Shown here piece after piece: positions 38,315 to 47,365 of a stretch of DNA of 64,000 nt. The notes beneath the pieces are model-generated. The model saw only the letters and a program-made list of their open reading frames with translations. It had not been told where the DNA came from and did no database searches. The stretch spans positions 5,890,001 through 5,954,000 of the forward strand of contig NZ_JAUSUT010000001.1 of assembly GCF_030814215.1 (NCBI RefSeq), in the 5' to 3' direction. A program made the translations under genes and the position numbers. The stretch's first letter is position 1. Every line of letters begins with the position of its first letter. This DNA is from Amycolatopsis thermophila (lineage in GTDB: Bacteria > Actinomycetota > Actinomycetes > Mycobacteriales > Pseudonocardiaceae).

Positions 38315-40345
38315 TTACGAGACGACGAAGGCGCGTGAGGTGCCGGTGAACGGGGTGATCGTGCCGTCGAGGCCTTTCGCGTCGCCGAAGTGGACGATGC
38401 GGTACTTGCCGACCGGGGTGCTCGCGGGGATGTCCCAGGTGACGGTCGCCGTGGACTCGGCCAGGAAGGTGCGCGTCCAGCGGTACCGGGTGGCCCAGTC
38501 GCCGTCGTCGGCGTGCCGCACCCAGGTGCCCTCCGCCAGGCGCTGCACCTCCAGGAAGGTCCCGTTCCGGTGCAGGTCGTTCTTCGGGTGGCCGGTCACG
38601 AACTCCACCCGTACCTGCTCGCCCCGCCGGTAGCCGCCGCGCGCCTCGGTGAGCACGTCGCCGAACCGCTTGAGCGGCGGCGGCGAGTCCACCACCACGC
38701 CGGGCTGGAAGTTCAGCTGGTCGTCCGACAGGTCCCGGGGCACCGGGCCGTGCGGCACGCTCGTGCCGGACGGCATCGCGGCGGCGAGCCGGGCGAACTC
38801 CTGCTGGTAGGCCGGCAGCGTGTAGCGGCCGAACAGCGTCGATGCGCCCTCGTACTGTTGCGCGTCGTACTCCTCCGGCGTGGTGACGTACTGGCTGTAG
38901 GCGTTCGCGTAGCCCTGCATGATCACGTTCTCCAACGGCACGCCCAGTTCGGCGGCGATCGTGCGGCGGATGCGCAGCCCGGCGACGATCGTGTACTCCG
39001 CGGGCCCGCCGACCAGGTACAGCTGCCCGAGCCGGAGGATCTGCAGCGGCAGCACCTCCGGCGCCCACGGGTACGGCTTCATCGCCCCGAACGGGACCGC
39101 GATCACCTTCGGCGCCTGCGCGTCGGCCAGGGCCTGCGGGATCGGCGCGTCCATCCCGGCGAGTGCGTCGAGGAACGGGTTGCGGACCCCTTCCGGCAGC
39201 GGCAGGCCGGGGCCGTCCTCGGTGCTGCCCGCGAGCATCGACACGCCGATCGCGGCGGTCGCGGTCGTGTGCCGGCGCCCGTCGGGTGTGTAGCGGCCGT
39301 CGACGGTCACCTTCGACATGTCCACGTAGCAGAAGCGGAAGTCCAGCTCCCCGGTGACCGGTTCGGTCGCGGAGTCGTAGGCGGCCTTGGCGGCGGTGAA
39401 CTGGCGCTCGCCGATGATGCGGGTGTTGTCGAACTCGTTCTCCGTCGGTCCGGAGCCGGGCCCGAGGTTCAGGTTCGGGGACATGTCGCCGGAGTTGGTC
39501 TGCGGGAAGCAGGCGACGAACGCCGGATCGCCGTCGAGGTAGCGCGTGCCCTGCCCGTGTTCCCACGCGTAGGCGGCGTAGCCCTTGTTGTCGCCGCTGA
39601 TCAGCTTGTTGGCGTTGGTCATGGACGTGCCGTGGGTGGCGAACCACGCGATCGCCCCCACGTCCCGGCCGCCCTGCCGGAAGCGCAGCACGGTCACCGC
39701 CGGGTCGATCGACAGCGGGAAGTGGTCCTTGTCCGCCCGCGGGTTCCGCTCGAACGCGGTGCGCGAGCGGTTGACGCTGGCGTCGGTCAGCTCGCCGCGG
39801 CCGAGCGTGATGGTGCCCGGCGCGAGGGTGCGGTGCGCCTGGTCGATCGCCTCGACGATGCCGTCCACCTGGGCGTCGTAGGCCTGCCGCTGGAACCCCA
39901 GGATCGACAGGTTGTAGGCGGCGTACCAGGACGACCCGCCGCAGCCCGCGTGCGTGTGGGTGGCGTTGAGCAGCACGTTGCGCTCGGTGTAGAGATCGCC
40001 GTAGTGCCCGGCGAGGCGGGCCAGGACGCCCTGGTGCACCGACTGGAACAACGCGCCCAGGTCGGCGTTGACGTAGACGATCCGGCGGCCGGTGGCGTCG
40101 GCGACGACGTAGGCCCGGGCGCGCGTGCGCTGGTGGATGCCGGCCGTCTGCTGCTGCGGCATCGAGTAGCCCATCATCCCGTACTCGGCGGCCGGGCCGG
40201 TGACGTCGGCGATGCCCACGCCGATCAGGTAGCGCCCGCCTGCCGTGGTCGTTGCTGCCGCGGCCGCCGCCGGTGCGGTCAGGGCGCCCACGGCGAGTGG
40301 GGCAGCGGCCGCTCCGGCCAGGACGCTCCTGCGGCTCACGGGCAT
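38315..40345 (-). CDS. secreted neutral/alkaline ceramidase
   Basis: A 676-residue neutral ceramidase, which hydrolyses ceramide to sphingosine and a fatty acid outside the cell. A twin-arginine signal (MPVSRRSVLAGAAAA) opens the protein. NATHTHAGCGG and FATHGTSMTN supply zinc histidines, and the catalytic serine is in the NSGDMSPNLNL motif (Ser285). A C-terminal beta domain (~560-676) is typical. The ATG at 40345 is preferred because GGAGGTGG stands upstream of it; an upstream ATG at 40369 has none. It is the first gene of a three-gene operon (ceramidase-MFS-lyase). Confidence 0.94.
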   Translation of the reverse strand: MPVSRRSVLAGAAAAPLAVGALTAPAAAAAATTTAGGRYLIGVGIADVTGPAAEYGMMGYSMPQQQTAGIHQRTRARAYVVADATGRRIVYVNADLGALFQSVHQGVLARLAGHYGDLYTERNVLLNATHTHAGCGGSSWYAAYNLSILGFQRQAYDAQVDGIVEAIDQAHRTLAPGTITLGRGELTDASVNRSRTAFERNPRADKDHFPLSIDPAVTVLRFRQGGRDVGAIAWFATHGTSMTNANKLISGDNKGYAAYAWEHGQGTRYLDGDPAFVACFPQTNSGDMSPNLNLGPGSGPTENEFDNTRIIGERQFTAAKAAYDSATEPVTGELDFRFCYVDMSKVTVDGRYTPDGRRHTTATAAIGVSMLAGSTEDGPGLPLPEGVRNPFLDALAGMDAPIPQALADAQAPKVIAVPFGAMKPYPWAPEVLPLQILRLGQLYLVGGPAEYTIVAGLRIRRTIAAELGVPLENVIMQGYANAYSQYVTTPEEYDAQQYEGASTLFGRYTLPAYQQEFARLAAAMPSGTSVPHGPVPRDLSDDQLNFQPGVVVDSPPPLKRFGDVLTEARGGYRRGEQVRVEFVTGHPKNDLHRNGTFLEVQRLAEGTWVRHADDGDWATRYRWTRTFLAESTATVTWDIPASTPVGKYRIVHFGDAKGLDGTITPFTGTSRAFVVS

Positions 40346-40464
40346 CGGCGCCCCACCTCCGTCAGACATGAAGCCATTTCAGGTTTGACGGAGCTTAGAA
40401 GAGCGCGGGGCGATGTGCCAACCCCTCGATCGGAGGGCCGCGCCCGGACCGCCCTCGCCCCGCC

Positions 40465-41490
40465 TCATCCCAGCGCGGCCGCGATCCTCCGCAACGTGGG
40501 CGCGTCCCCGCGCAGCAGCAGCGTGGTCACCACGGTGTCCTCCCAGGCGGCCAGCTCCGCGCGGATCTTCTCCGGCGGGCCGATCAGCGAGGTGTCCTCC
40601 ACGAGCGAGGTCGGGATCGCGGCCGCGGCCTCGTCCTTGCGGCCCGCCAGGTACAGCTCCTGCACCTTCTCGGCCACGTCGGCGTAGCCCAGGCGCGCGA
40701 AGACGTCCTTGTGGAAGTTCACCTGCCTGGCCCCCATGCCGCCGATGTAGAGCGCCAGCGACGGCTTGATGAGCCCGGCCGCGGCCTCGACGTCGTCGTG
40801 CACGACGACCGGCACCGAGGCGGCCACCTCGAAGTCCTCCTGCGTGTGACGGGCTCCCGGGCGCGCGAAGCCCTCCGCCAGCGCCGCCCGGTAGAACGCG
40901 TCGCTCTTCGGGGAGAAGAACAACGGCAGCCAGCCATCGCAGATCTCGGCCGCCAGCGCCACGTTCTTCGGCCCCTCGGCGGCCAGGTAGACCGGGATGT
41001 CCGGGCGCAGCGGGTGCACTGTGGACTTCAACGGCTTGCCCAGACCGGTCCCCCCGCGCAGCGGCAACTGGTAGGACTCACCCTCGAACGTCACCGGCTC
41101 GCGACGGGCGACCACGCGGCGCACGATCTCCACGTACTCGCGGGTCCGGGCCAGCGGCCGCGGGTACGGCTGCCCGTACCAGCCCTCCACGACCTGCGGC
41201 CCGGACGCGCCCAGGCCGAGGATGAACCGGCCGCCCGACAGGTGGTCGAGCGTCATCGCGGCCATCGCCGTCGCGGTCGGGGTGCGGGCCGACATCTGGA
41301 TGATGTTCGTGCCGAGCTTGACCCGCGAGGTCGCCGCGCCCCACCAGGCCAGCGGGGTCAGCGCGTCCGAGCCGTACCCCTCGGCCGTCCACACCGAGTC
41401 GAACCCCAGCTCCTCCGCGGTCCGGATCGCCTCGAGCGCGCCCTCCGGCGGATGCGAGGACCAGTAACCGATGTGATAGCCGAGCTTCAC
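40465..41490 (-). CDS. F420-dependent LLM-class oxidoreductase
   Basis: A 341-residue luciferase-like monooxygenase-fold enzyme. EELGFDSVWTAEGYGSDAL, GTNIIQMSARTPTATAMAA and DHLSGGRFILGLGASGPQV mark the F420-type subgroup (MXAN/MSMEG style). It reduces or oxidises a small molecule with cofactor F420. The ATG overlaps the stop of the upstream MpaB-like gene by four bases, so they form one transcript controlled by the divergent TetR. Substrate unknown. Confidence 0.92.
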   Translation of the reverse strand: MKLGYHIGYWSSHPPEGALEAIRTAEELGFDSVWTAEGYGSDALTPLAWWGAATSRVKLGTNIIQMSARTPTATAMAAMTLDHLSGGRFILGLGASGPQVVEGWYGQPYPRPLARTREYVEIVRRVVARREPVTFEGESYQLPLRGGTGLGKPLKSTVHPLRPDIPVYLAAEGPKNVALAAEICDGWLPLFFSPKSDAFYRAALAEGFARPGARHTQEDFEVAASVPVVVHDDVEAAAGLIKPSLALYIGGMGARQVNFHKDVFARLGYADVAEKVQELYLAGRKDEAAAAIPTSLVEDTSLIGPPEKIRAELAAWEDTVVTTLLLRGDAPTLRRIAAALG

Positions 41491-42410
41491 GACACCTCCC
41501 GGGGTGCGTAGTGCGTGGGACTGTCCCGTTCGGACAGTGGCGGCAGGTTGCGCGCGGGCGTCTCCACGAGCGGGGCGTCCACGGGAACCTCACCGCGGAC
41601 CCGGCGCCAGGCCGCGCGGGCGCGCGGGTGGTACCGGCGGTCGTGCGGCACGAACCGGAACGCCAACCCGATCCCGCGGCCGATCAGCCGGTGCAGCGCC
41701 TCCTCGCGCCGCGACCAGCGGAAGCCCAGCCGCGCCCGCACGGCCGGGTGGTACAGGCCGACGGTCCACCACACGAACGACCTCGCGATCACCACCCGCA
41801 GCACCCGCCACACCGCGTCGGGCATCCAGGACACCGCGGGCGGCTTCGCGATCCCCGTCAGGTCGAGCACGTCGCGGGTGGCCTTGTTGTCCTCGAGCAC
41901 CTCGGTGCACATGTGGTCCCAGTACTCCCCGAACTCCTCCCAGGAGCCCGGGACCGGCCGCATGCTCATGCCGTAGAGCCGGTACCACTGGACGTGCTCG
42001 TCGAACAGCCGCCGCTTGTCCGCCTCGCTCAGCCCGCCCATCATCCGCTCCGCGGCGACCACGGTGAGCATGAAGAACGTCGAGTGCGCCCAGTAGAACG
42101 TGCCCGGGTTCAGGGCGTGGTAGCGGCGGCCGCGGGAGTCGACGCCGCCGATCGTGTCGTGGTAGCCGCGCACCGCGCGGGCGGTTTCGGCCGCCCGCGG
42201 GCCGTCGTAGACCACGCCGCCGATCGGGTAGAGCGAGCGGAACAGCCGCTCCCACCGCTCGGCGAAGAACCGCGAGTGCTGCTCCACCCCCGCGCCGAGC
42301 TCGGGGTGCATGTTCTGCATCGCCCCGGCCCACAGTGCCATGAGGAGGGTCCGCCAGTCGCCGAAGTACTTCCACGTCAGGGAATCGGGGCCCAGGGGCT
42401 GCGGTGCCAT
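41487..42410 (-). CDS. oxygenase MpaB-family protein (DUF2236)
   Basis: A 307-residue member of the MpaB/latex-clearing-protein-like family, whose haem-binding members cleave prenyl or rubber chains. Typical segments are LLMALWAGAMQNMHPELGAG, FYWAHSTFFMLTVVAAERMM and FDEHVQWYRLYGMSMRPVPG, with several conserved His and Arg residues. The ATG at 42410 lies almost at the predicted transcript start, so the mRNA is probably leaderless. It is co-transcribed with an F420-type oxidoreductase and is divergent from a TetR gene, which very likely represses it. Confidence 0.9.
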   Translation of the reverse strand: MAPQPLGPDSLTWKYFGDWRTLLMALWAGAMQNMHPELGAGVEQHSRFFAERWERLFRSLYPIGGVVYDGPRAAETARAVRGYHDTIGGVDSRGRRYHALNPGTFYWAHSTFFMLTVVAAERMMGGLSEADKRRLFDEHVQWYRLYGMSMRPVPGSWEEFGEYWDHMCTEVLEDNKATRDVLDLTGIAKPPAVSWMPDAVWRVLRVVIARSFVWWTVGLYHPAVRARLGFRWSRREEALHRLIGRGIGLAFRFVPHDRRYHPRARAAWRRVRGEVPVDAPLVETPARNLPPLSERDSPTHYAPREVS

Positions 42411-42417
42411 GATCCGA

Positions 42418-42446
42418 ACGCTACAATTGACAACACCTGTAGTCAA
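42418..42446 (-). promoter_or_regulatory. promoter of the mpaB-LLM operon
   Basis: On the minus strand TTGACT (42446-42441) and TAGCGT (42423-42418) are 17 bases apart. The start would fall at about 42411, next to the ATG at 42410. The boxes overlap the palindrome at 42423-42450. Confidence 0.6.
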
Positions 42447-42450
42447 TTGT
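42423..42450. promoter_or_regulatory. TetR operator palindrome between mpaB and tetR
   Basis: ACAATTGAC (42423-42431) and GTCAATTGT (42442-42450) are perfect inverse repeats with a 10-base spacer. The site lies in the 48-base divergent intergenic region and covers the mpaB -35 box, so the TetR product should repress both directions. Confidence 0.8.
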
Positions 42451-42458
42451 GAGGCCGG

Positions 42459-43049
42459 ATGACCGAGAAGACCTGGGCGGGCACCACGCTGAGCGACCGC
42501 CGGGCGGCGCGGCGCGCCCAGCTGCTCGACGCGGGGCTCGACCTGCTCGGCACGGCGGGCAGCGCCGCGGTCACCGTGCGCGCCGTGTGCCGGCAGGCCA
42601 AGCTCACCGAGCGCTACTTCTACGAGAGCTTCGCCGACCGCGAGGAGCTGGTGGTCGCCGTCTACGAGCAGGTCGCCGCCGAAGCCCACCGGGCCCTGGT
42701 GGACGCGGTGCCGGACAGCGGGAGGGACCCGGCCGAGCGCGCCGAGGCGGCCGTCACCGCCTTCGTCGAGCTGCTGCTGGACGATCCGCGCAAGGGCCGG
42801 GTCCTGCTGCTCGCGCCGATCACCGACCCGGCCCTGTCCGCCCGCGGGGTGGCGCTGCTGCCCGCCTTCGCCGGCCTGGTCCGCGAGCAGCTGCCCGAGC
42901 GCATGGACGCCCTCGACCGGCAGCTGACCGCGATCGGCCTCGTCGGCGCGCTGACCCACCTGTTCACCGCCTATCTGTCCGGAACACCGGAGATGTCCCG
43001 CGAGCGCCTCGTCGAGCACTGCGTGCGCCTGCTGGCGCGTTCGTCCTAA
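42459..43049 (+). CDS. TetR-family regulator
   Basis: A 196-residue TetR protein with a helix-turn-helix at ~25-58 ([20 protein letters not shown]) and a C-terminal ligand domain of its own. Its start follows a GAGGCCGG ribosome site. The 28-bp palindrome between it and mpaB is its likely operator. The stop overlaps the convergent aldolase gene by four bases. Ligand unknown; a substrate or product of the MpaB/LLM pair is likely. Confidence 0.93.
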   Translation: MTEKTWAGTTLSDRRAARRAQLLDAGLDLLGTAGSAAVTVRAVCRQAKLTERYFYESFADREELVVAVYEQVAAEAHRALVDAVPDSGRDPAERAEAAVTAFVELLLDDPRKGRVLLLAPITDPALSARGVALLPAFAGLVREQLPERMDALDRQLTAIGLVGALTHLFTAYLSGTPEMSRERLVEHCVRLLARSS

Positions 43050-44068
43050 ACGGACTCGCGCTCCCGGGCGAGCTGGAGGGCGATGTCGATGATCATGTCC
43101 TCCTGCCCGCCGACGTAGCGGTTCTCCCCCACCCGGTACAGGATCTCGTGGGCGGGCACGCCGTACCGCTCCGCGGCGCGCTCGGCGTGCAGCAGGAAGC
43201 TCGAGTACACCCCGGCGAACCCCTGCACGATCGAGGAGCGGTCCATCACCGGCAGCCGCGTGATGAACGGCTTGACGACGTTCTGCGCCGCGTCCATCAG
43301 CACGTCCTTGTCCACACCGGTCCGCACCCCGAGCCGCTCGAACACCGCGGCCAGCACCTCGGTCGGCGAATTCCCGGCGCCCGCGCCGAGCGCGACGAGC
43401 GAGCCGTCGATCTGCTTCGCGCCCGCCCGGTGGGCCAGCACCGAGTTGGCCACGCCGAAGCTGAGGTTCTGGTGCCCGTGATAGCCCACCTGGGCCGCGT
43501 CGCCGAACTCGGCGACCAGCGCGGCCACGCGGTCCGACGCCTCCTCCAGGATCAGCGCGCCCGCGGAGTCGACCACGTACACGCACTGGCAGCCGGCGTC
43601 GACCATGATGCGGCCCTGCTTCGCCAGCGTCTCCGGCGTGGCCATGTGGGACAGCATCAGGAACCCGACGGTCTCCAGCCCGAGCTTGCGCGCCTCGGTG
43701 AAGTGCTGGACCGACACGTCCGCCTCGGTGCAGTGGGTGGCGATCCGCACCGCGCCGGCGCCCAGGTCGGCGGCGGCCTTGAGGTCGGTCACCGTGCCCA
43801 GTCCGGGCAGCAGCAGCACGGCGATGGTGGCCTGCTCGGCCTCGTCGACGGCGGCGGCGATCAGCTGCCGTTCGTCGACGAGCGAGAACCCGTAGTTGAA
43901 GGTCGACCCGCCCAGGCCGTCGCCGTGGGTCACCTCGATCAGCGAGATCCCGGCGGTGTCGAGAGCGCGGACCGTGTCGCGAACGTTGGCTTCGGTGAAC
44001 TGGTGCGCCATCGCGTGGCTGCCGTCGCGCAGGCTCGTGTCGACCAGTCGCACCTCCGGCTCGGTCAT
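43046..44068 (-). CDS. 4-hydroxy-2-oxovalerate-type aldolase (DmpG/HsaF family)
   Basis: A 340-residue metal-dependent aldolase that splits 4-hydroxy-2-oxo acids into pyruvate and an aldehyde. [19 protein letters not shown], the [15 protein letters not shown] metal histidines and [10 protein letters not shown] with the C-terminal communication domain are typical. The ATG overlaps the aldehyde-dehydrogenase stop by four bases. Such aldolases channel the aldehyde to their partner, encoded directly upstream. The gene pair serves meta-cleavage pathways of aromatic compounds or steroids. Confidence 0.94.
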   Translation of the reverse strand: MTEPEVRLVDTSLRDGSHAMAHQFTEANVRDTVRALDTAGISLIEVTHGDGLGGSTFNYGFSLVDERQLIAAAVDEAEQATIAVLLLPGLGTVTDLKAAADLGAGAVRIATHCTEADVSVQHFTEARKLGLETVGFLMLSHMATPETLAKQGRIMVDAGCQCVYVVDSAGALILEEASDRVAALVAEFGDAAQVGYHGHQNLSFGVANSVLAHRAGAKQIDGSLVALGAGAGNSPTEVLAAVFERLGVRTGVDKDVLMDAAQNVVKPFITRLPVMDRSSIVQGFAGVYSSFLLHAERAAERYGVPAHEILYRVGENRYVGGQEDMIIDIALQLARERESV

Positions 44069-44976
44069 GCCGGCACCTCCTGCGTGCGCTCGGCCGCGAG
44101 CAGTTCGCCCACGCGGGCCGCGGCGGCGGTCATGATGTCCAGGTTCCCGGCGTAGGGCGGCAGGTAGTCGCCGTTGCCCGCCACCTCCAGGAACACCGCC
44201 ACCCGGGCCCGGCCCTGCCAGCCCGGCCGCGGGTCGTCGAACTGCGGCGCCGCCTTGAGCGTGTAGCCCGGCACGTAGACCTGCACGTCGGCGACCATCC
44301 GCTCGATGGACTCGGTGATCGCGTCCCGGTCCGCCTCCGGCGAGATCGCGCAGAACACGGTGTCGCGCATGATGAGCGGCGGTTCGACCGGGTTGATGAT
44401 GATGATCGCCTTGCCCCGGGCCGCGCCGCCGACGACCTCCAGCCCCTTCGCGGTCGTCTCGGTGAACTCGTCGATGTTCGCGCGCGTGCCCGGGCCGGCC
44501 GAGCGGGACGACACCGACGCGACGATCTCGGCGTAGGGCACCTCGGTGACGCGGGAGACGGCGTGCACGATCGGGATCGTCGCCTGCCCGCCACAGGTGA
44601 TCATGTTGAAGTTCGCCGCGCCGAGCTGGTCGGGCGGGGTCACCGCGGGGCACGTGAACGGGCCGACGGCGGCCGGCGTGAGGTCCACGGCCTGGATGCC
44701 GGCCTCGGCGTACCGCGGCGCGTGGGCGAGGTGGGCCTTGGCGGAGGTCGCCTCGAAAACGATCTCCGGGAGCTCGTCGCGCGCCAGCAGCCAGTCCACG
44801 CCCTCGGCGGAGGTCTCCACGTCCAGGGCGGCGGCGCGCTGGAGGCCCTCGGAAGCCGGATCGACGCCGACCATGTAGGCCACCTCGACGCGCTCGCTCC
44901 GGCGCAGCTTCGCGAGCAGGTCGGTGCCGATGTTGCCCGGCCCGACGATCGCGGCTCGTACCTTGCGGGTGCTCAT
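44065..44976 (-). CDS. acetaldehyde dehydrogenase, acylating (DmpF/HsaG family)
   Basis: A 303-residue enzyme that oxidises the aldehyde from the aldolase to acyl-CoA with NAD. The Rossmann site [17 protein letters not shown] and the catalytic cysteine in [13 protein letters not shown] (Cys128) are present. It pairs with the aldolase in an overlapping operon. The hydratase that usually completes the set (2-hydroxypentadienoate hydratase) is not nearby. The divergent IclR regulator may control the pair. Confidence 0.95.
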   Translation of the reverse strand: MSTRKVRAAIVGPGNIGTDLLAKLRRSERVEVAYMVGVDPASEGLQRAAALDVETSAEGVDWLLARDELPEIVFEATSAKAHLAHAPRYAEAGIQAVDLTPAAVGPFTCPAVTPPDQLGAANFNMITCGGQATIPIVHAVSRVTEVPYAEIVASVSSRSAGPGTRANIDEFTETTAKGLEVVGGAARGKAIIIINPVEPPLIMRDTVFCAISPEADRDAITESIERMVADVQVYVPGYTLKAAPQFDDPRPGWQGRARVAVFLEVAGNGDYLPPYAGNLDIMTAAAARVGELLAAERTQEVPA

Positions 44977-45036
44977 GCGCCCACTCCTTTCGGGGTCGGC
45001 TCCACCGTGCTCGCCGCACTGGGGCACACTCAACGC

Positions 45037-45783
45037 ATGTGTGCCGCTGAGCGGGACGACGGGATGACCGCGGCCCGGATCGCCGCGCTGCTCGGCGCGT
45101 TCCGCCCGGGCGACCGCGCGCTGGGCGCGTCCGAGCTCGCGCGCCGCACCGGCCTGCCCAAGTCGTCGGTGCACCGGCTCACCGGGCACCTCGTCACCAG
45201 CCGCCTGCTGGAACGTGACGGCACCGGCGTGCGGCTCGGGCTGCGCTTGTTCGAGATCGGGCAGCTGGCCGGCCGGGAGCGCGAACTCACCGACGCCGCC
45301 CGCCCCTACCTCGCCGACCTGCGGGAAGCCACCCGCAACACGGTGCACCTCGCGGTGCTCGAGGGAATCGAGGTGGTCTACCTCGACATCGTGCGCGGCC
45401 CGGACGCGCCGGCCCTGCCGTCACGGATCGGCGGCCGCTTCCCCGCCCACGCCACAGCCGTGGGCAAGGCGATCCTGGCGCACTCGCCGTCCTCCGTGCT
45501 GGACACCGTGCTCGCCGCGGGCCTGCCCAGGGTGGGGCCGCGCACGATCACCGCGCCGGGGCTGTTGCGGCGCCAGCTCGAGCGCGTCCGCACGGAGGGG
45601 GTCGCCTACGAACGAGAGGAATCGAGGGTGGGCGTAACCTGTGCAGCCAGTCCGTTGCTCGACGCGACCGGTCGGGCGCGGGCCGCGATTTCGATCTCGG
45701 GCTGGAGCAACCGGGTCCGGGTCGAACGCGTCTCTCCAGCGGTGCGCACGGCGGCTCTCGCTTTGTCGCGGGCCTTGCCGTAG
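45037..45783 (+). CDS. IclR-family regulator
   Basis: A 248-residue IclR regulator. The winged helix is at ~15-75 ([20 protein letters not shown]) and the ligand domain with [18 protein letters not shown] and [20 protein letters not shown], in parts, fills the rest. It is divergent from the aldolase/dehydrogenase pair, with a 60-base gap, which suggests control of that pair. ATG at 45037 has a weak ribosome site; the transcript may be leaderless. Confidence 0.92.
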   Translation: MCAAERDDGMTAARIAALLGAFRPGDRALGASELARRTGLPKSSVHRLTGHLVTSRLLERDGTGVRLGLRLFEIGQLAGRERELTDAARPYLADLREATRNTVHLAVLEGIEVVYLDIVRGPDAPALPSRIGGRFPAHATAVGKAILAHSPSSVLDTVLAAGLPRVGPRTITAPGLLRRQLERVRTEGVAYEREESRVGVTCAASPLLDATGRARAAISISGWSNRVRVERVSPAVRTAALALSRALP

Positions 45784-45866
45784 GGTCGCGCACCACCGGG
45801 GAAGATCGACACGTACGGGGCTCGTGGCCGTATCGCCCAGGCCACGGGATGTTAGGGAGGATTGGC

Positions 45867-46370
45867 GTGACCACCGCGACCACCCAGGTTGACGACCTTC
45901 GGCTCGTGGCTGCACCGAGCGCTGTCAACTGCGCCGAGATGTTCGTCCGCTTCGCGCTCCTGGAGTGGAAGCTCAAGCCGCTGGCCGACGACGGCGCGAC
46001 GGTCATCCGGCACCTGGTGCGGTCCTCGGTGGAGGGCGCCGACAAACGATCACCCCGGTTCCTGACCGTGCGGCTGCGCCTGCACCGCGACGTCGTGGTC
46101 GTCGAACTCGACGACGACCGCCCCGGCGAGCCCCCCGAGCTGCCCGGCTGGACCATCAACACCGTCGCCCTCCCCGGCGGGCACCGGACCGCGTGGTGCG
46201 AGCTGCCCCTGCCCACCGGCCTCACGGGCGCCCTCCCCACCCGGTCCCCGCACCGCCTGCCCAGCCCCGCCACCGAGTACCCGCCGCAGGAACCCCTGCC
46301 GGAGCCGGACTTCCTGGACTCGCAGATCCTGCAGCGGGTCCTGCACGGGCTCAACGGCTCCGCCCGCTGA
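45867..46370 (+). CDS. small protein resembling an anti-sigma-type ATPase domain, degenerate
   Basis: A 167-residue protein. Residues ~12-90 have the helix-strand pattern of RsbW-like HATPase domains (NCAEMFVRFALLEWKL, VIRHLVRSSVEGAD, then VRLRLHRDVVVVELDDD), but the N-box Asn is not seen, so nucleotide binding is doubtful. A Pro-rich tail follows. GTG at 45867 has a GGGAGG ribosome site six bases upstream. It is a single gene with no sigma factor nearby. Function is not proven. Confidence 0.7.
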   Translation: MTTATTQVDDLRLVAAPSAVNCAEMFVRFALLEWKLKPLADDGATVIRHLVRSSVEGADKRSPRFLTVRLRLHRDVVVVELDDDRPGEPPELPGWTINTVALPGGHRTAWCELPLPTGLTGALPTRSPHRLPSPATEYPPQEPLPEPDFLDSQILQRVLHGLNGSAR

Positions 46371-46408
46371 GAGCGCTTTCACCACTTCCCCGGCACGCGG
46401 GGCCGGGC

Positions 46409-47278
46409 TCAGGCCAGGCCCCGCACCGCCTGGGCGGGCGGGCGCTCCCCCGCGATCGTCGCGACCATCTCCAGCACGCGGCGCGTCTGCTGCACCTCGT
46501 GCACCCGGAACACCTGCGCGCCGTCGCGTGCGGCCAGAGCCGTGGCGGCCAGGGTGCCGTCGAGGCGCTCGGTGATCCCCGCGCCCAGCGTCTCGCCCAC
46601 GAAGTCCTTGTTGGACAGTGCCATCAGGACCGGCCAGCCGGTCGCGGTGAGCACGTCCGCGTGGCGCAGCAAGGCGAGGCTGTGCCAGGTGTTCTTGCCG
46701 AAGTCGTGCGTCGGGTCGATCAGGACGCCGCCGCGCGGCACCCCGAGCGCCACGACGGCCTCGGCGCGCTGGGTGAGTTCCTCGGTCACCTGCCCGACGA
46801 TGTCGTCGTAGCGGACGCGGAACGGGCGCGTGCGCGGCACCGCTCCCCCGGTGTGCGAGCAGACGTAGCCCGCGCCGAACTCGGCCGCCACCTCCGCCAG
46901 CTCCGGATCGGCGCCGGCCCACGTGTCGTTGAGCAGGTCGGCGCCCGCCTCGCAGGCCAGCCGCCCGACCTCGTGCCGCCAGGTGTCCACGCTGATCACC
47001 AGGTCCGGGTGCCGTCGCCGGATCTCCTCGACGAACGGGACGACCCGGCGGATCTCCTCGGCCACGCCGACATCGCTGCCGGGGCCGGCCTTGACGCCGC
47101 CGATGTCCACGATGTCCGCCCCTTCGGCGACGGCCCGGCCCACGGCCGCCAGGGCATCGGGGTCGGCGAAGGCCGCACCCCGGTCGTAGAAGGAGTCGGG
47201 CGTGCGGTTCACGATCGCCATCACGAGCGCGCGGTCGGAGACGATGCGCCGTCCGCGGAAGACCAAGTCGACTGCCAC
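46409..47278 (-). CDS. folP2: dihydropteroate synthase-like protein FolP2
   Basis: A 289-residue protein with the dihydropteroate synthase fold. The start region MAIVNRTPDSFYDRGAAF and ADIVDIGGVKAGPG match mycobacterial FolP2, a paralogue that was reported to lack normal synthase activity, as I recall. Further DHPS segments (LINDTWAG-like LLNDTWAGAD, and VLIDPTHDFGKNTWHSL) are kept. It stands alone, with a GTG start, and is divergent from a TetR gene. Whether it acts in folate synthesis here is open. Confidence 0.88.
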   Translation of the reverse strand: MAVDLVFRGRRIVSDRALVMAIVNRTPDSFYDRGAAFADPDALAAVGRAVAEGADIVDIGGVKAGPGSDVGVAEEIRRVVPFVEEIRRRHPDLVISVDTWRHEVGRLACEAGADLLNDTWAGADPELAEVAAEFGAGYVCSHTGGAVPRTRPFRVRYDDIVGQVTEELTQRAEAVVALGVPRGGVLIDPTHDFGKNTWHSLALLRHADVLTATGWPVLMALSNKDFVGETLGAGITERLDGTLAATALAARDGAQVFRVHEVQQTRRVLEMVATIAGERPPAQAVRGLA

Positions 47279-47310
47279 GACCTCATCATGCCTGCCGTGG
47301 CGGGTGCGCG

Positions 47311-47324
47311 ATAACGCGCGTTAT
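47311..47324. promoter_or_regulatory. perfect palindrome between folP2 and the TetR gene
   Basis: ATAACGCGCGTTAT is a perfect 14-bp palindrome in the 87-base divergent region. It is a likely operator of the TetR product and may also affect folP2. Confidence 0.6.
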
Positions 47325-47365
47325 GGCCTAAGTTGCTTCCAGGAGAGCGAAGGGGGTGCGCGCTG

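Noticed and set aside
38390..40687. Plus-strand frame opposite the ceramidase
   Set aside because: Shadow of the ceramidase gene, with no domain or ribosome site.
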